Assembly: GCA_016707205.1 (NCBI GenBank)
Contig: JADJHZ010000003.1
Location: 591,113 to 655,112, forward strand
Source of the DNA: Haliscomenobacter sp.
GTDB taxonomy: Bacteria > Bacteroidota > Bacteroidia > Chitinophagales > Saprospiraceae
Direction: 5' to 3'
Length of the DNA stretch: 64,000 nt
Positions within the stretch are counted from its first letter, which is position 1, and the number at the start of each line of letters is the position of its first letter. The position numbers were made by a program, and so were the translations under genes. Shown here piece after piece: positions 62,523 through 64,000 of this stretch. The notes under the pieces are model-generated. The model was not told the DNA's origin, searched no databases, and worked only from the letters and a program-made list of their open reading frames with translations.

Positions 62523-63926
62523 TTAATACTTCAAGGTTACCGTTTCCCCAATCCAGCAAGGCACCGTCACGCGGGTATTATTCACTCCGCGCATGAAGAC
62601 GTCGTCTCTTGGCGGAACGGAGGCGCTATACAGACTGATTTTCCGGGAGGCCTCGCCGGATACCTCGCTATCGATGGAGCGCGCGTAGGCATATTTATCG
62701 ATGGCGGCAAGTACTGCCAGCCCGCGGGAATACCCATCGCTACCGCAGTTGCGGCTAGAAGCGGCGTACATGTCGCCGATCAGCATATAGGGGCGGCCCC
62801 AACCCGGGCGGAGGCTTGCGGCTTTGCGGGCATTTTCCCGGGCGGCAGAGTAGGCTTTAAGCTGACGGAACTGAATAGACGCGACACCGAAATAATATTC
62901 TGCCTGCTTGTCGGTATCTTCTTCCTGCGCGATCGCCTCCTTGTATTTGTCAATAGCTTCGCTGTATCTACCGCTTTCATAAAGCTTCCGGGCTGCAATC
63001 CCAGGGTTTTTAACCAGGAACTCCTCGGTGAGACGGGTATTCAATTCCAGGGCCGTTTCTTCGTATTTTGTTTTCAACTCCACCATAATGGAATCCGTCT
63101 CTGCGCAGCCTTGCGCCTTAAGGGTGTTGAACACATAGCGGAGCACATCCAGGTCGTCGGGGTTCTCCCGATAGGTGGGGATCAGTTTGTCCTTGAAATA
63201 TTCGCAGTCGAAAATGTCCTTTTCCACTTCTTTCAGTTGAAACTCCATACGCACAGCGGAATCTTCGTAGTATTGCCCGTACTTTTCGTTGTTGACGGAA
63301 TTATGCTCTGCGATTTCATTCGCCTTGATCACGGCATTACGCGCCTCTTCGCGGCTGATCTGCTGGCTTTTGAACAGGTAGGTGACCAGCATGCCAAGCG
63401 GTTCAAAAACAATATATTCCACATTATTTCCGCCTTTATCCAGAGCTTCCTGGAATGCTTTGAACGTTTCCGTCCGGTAACCGAAGCTGGTCATGTAAAA
63501 CATATCCACCGCTTTCCGGCCCAAAGCATAGGGCATATCTTTTGGATAGCAAACGATATACTGATCGTAGAGTTTTACGATCAATTGCTCGGCATGCGCT
63601 TTGCCAACCTCGTCTTTAGCCCTTTCCTTCTCGGCTTTATAGAGTTCAATCCCATCCACGAAATGGGCGGCGCGCTGTCCGTCGGCGGCAGGAGCGCCTT
63701 CATAAGCTTTTTTCCAATTATCGAAAGCCAGGTTAAAATTGGAGTCGTCCAGTTTGGCCAAGTCGGCATATGATTTGCCTTTCACGATTCCCCGGTACAG
63801 CACATGCGCTTCCTTGAGGGAAGCTTCATTCGGGGAACCTACCCACGTCGTGCACTGAGCCTGTGCCACAGCGGCTGCGAAGACCAGAGAAACACCCACG
63901 AACACCATTTTAGATAAAGCCGTCAT
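62523..63926 (-). CDS. TPR protein, secreted
   Basis: 467 residues from ATG 63926 (MTALSKMVFVGVSLVFAAAV, signal to AQAQ). Helical repeats along the length; conserved blocks EGAPAADGQRAAHFVDGIEL (about 70), YDQYIVCYPKDMPYALGRKA, RPGWGRPYMLIGDMYAASSR (about 380) and the C-terminal FMRGVNNTRVTVPCWIGETV. Four or more cysteines at equivalent places as in the paralogue. Likely a periplasmic or outer-membrane scaffold. It lies upstream of the paralogue on the same strand with a 121-base gap, indicating a tandem duplication. The start of the window's last 74 bases shows nothing. Confidence 0.78.
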   Translation of the reverse strand: MTALSKMVFVGVSLVFAAAVAQAQCTTWVGSPNEASLKEAHVLYRGIVKGKSYADLAKLDDSNFNLAFDNWKKAYEGAPAADGQRAAHFVDGIELYKAEKERAKDEVGKAHAEQLIVKLYDQYIVCYPKDMPYALGRKAVDMFYMTSFGYRTETFKAFQEALDKGGNNVEYIVFEPLGMLVTYLFKSQQISREEARNAVIKANEIAEHNSVNNEKYGQYYEDSAVRMEFQLKEVEKDIFDCEYFKDKLIPTYRENPDDLDVLRYVFNTLKAQGCAETDSIMVELKTKYEETALELNTRLTEEFLVKNPGIAARKLYESGRYSEAIDKYKEAIAQEEDTDKQAEYYFGVASIQFRQLKAYSAARENARKAASLRPGWGRPYMLIGDMYAASSRNCGSDGYSRGLAVLAAIDKYAYARSIDSEVSGEASRKISLYSASVPPRDDVFMRGVNNTRVTVPCWIGETVTLKY

Positions 63927-64000
63927 GATTAGTTGAATTTTCGTTTGAAAAACCAAGAGTTATCATTAAGAGTAAAACCAAGCGTCATTTGCACAAAATT

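Overview
The window reads as a chromosomal stretch of a Bacteroidota bacterium, probably from the Saprospirales side of the phylum. The family assignment is inference. The support is a PorW/SprE-type secretion lipoprotein (type IX secretion), several PorT-like outer-membrane barrels, fused PaaZ, a fused E1 dehydrogenase, DUF2480, Lmo0937/Thivi_2564-type small membrane proteins, and promoters that fit the Bacteroidetes TTTG/TAnnTTTG pattern. No rRNA, tRNA, CRISPR array, prophage or complete insertion sequence was found.

Layout. 1-13.5 kb is an envelope and stress block: a truncated M1 peptidase, PorT-like barrels, a coiled-coil lipoprotein, a cupin, a YtxH/holin-like trio, an OmpA lipoprotein, a two-component system, an iron/peroxide trio (lipoprotein rubrerythrin, membrane protein, ferritin-VIT1 fusion), then a minus-strand run of very small membrane proteins next to an AraC-type regulator. 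About 10.7 kb of it (2.7-13.4 kb) lies between two direct copies of a hairpin repeat. Two small stress-type genes in this block share a promoter with three elements at identical spacing.

13.7-30 kb holds an ECF sigma factor translationally coupled to a TM-plus-barrel protein, RNase R, sdhCAB, a LolA-like carrier, a GH3 enzyme, ribosomal protein THX, glgA-glgC, a membrane dipeptidase and an SDR. 30-38 kb holds a PLP decarboxylase, a SPOR-like protein, fused E1, enoyl-CoA hydratase, paaZ, and a degraded paaY with a PaaR-like palindrome between them. 38-46 kb holds scpB, DUF2480, a lytic transglycosylase, porW/sprE, an M23 peptidase, a HAD protein and a TIGR01777 epimerase. 46-51 kb is a peptide ABC importer (binding protein plus two enlarged permeases, no ATPase alongside). 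51-64 kb holds HU, a trans-sulfuration enzyme, a glucosaminidase-like protein lacking its expected glutamate, an SH3 protein, dprA, alkaline phosphatase, lipA, a polysaccharide deacetylase, upp and two tandem TPR paralogues.

At least six genes (response regulator, histidine kinase, glgA, the Cys/Met enzyme, upp, one TPR gene) are broken by single-base shifts. All but the Cys/Met one sit in or next to short homopolymer runs. In most cases restoring one base recovers a full-length family member, so sequence error is the leading explanation and reading these genes as pseudogenes would be risky. Intergenic DNA is rich in long perfect palindromes, heptanucleotide repeats and G/C homopolymers.
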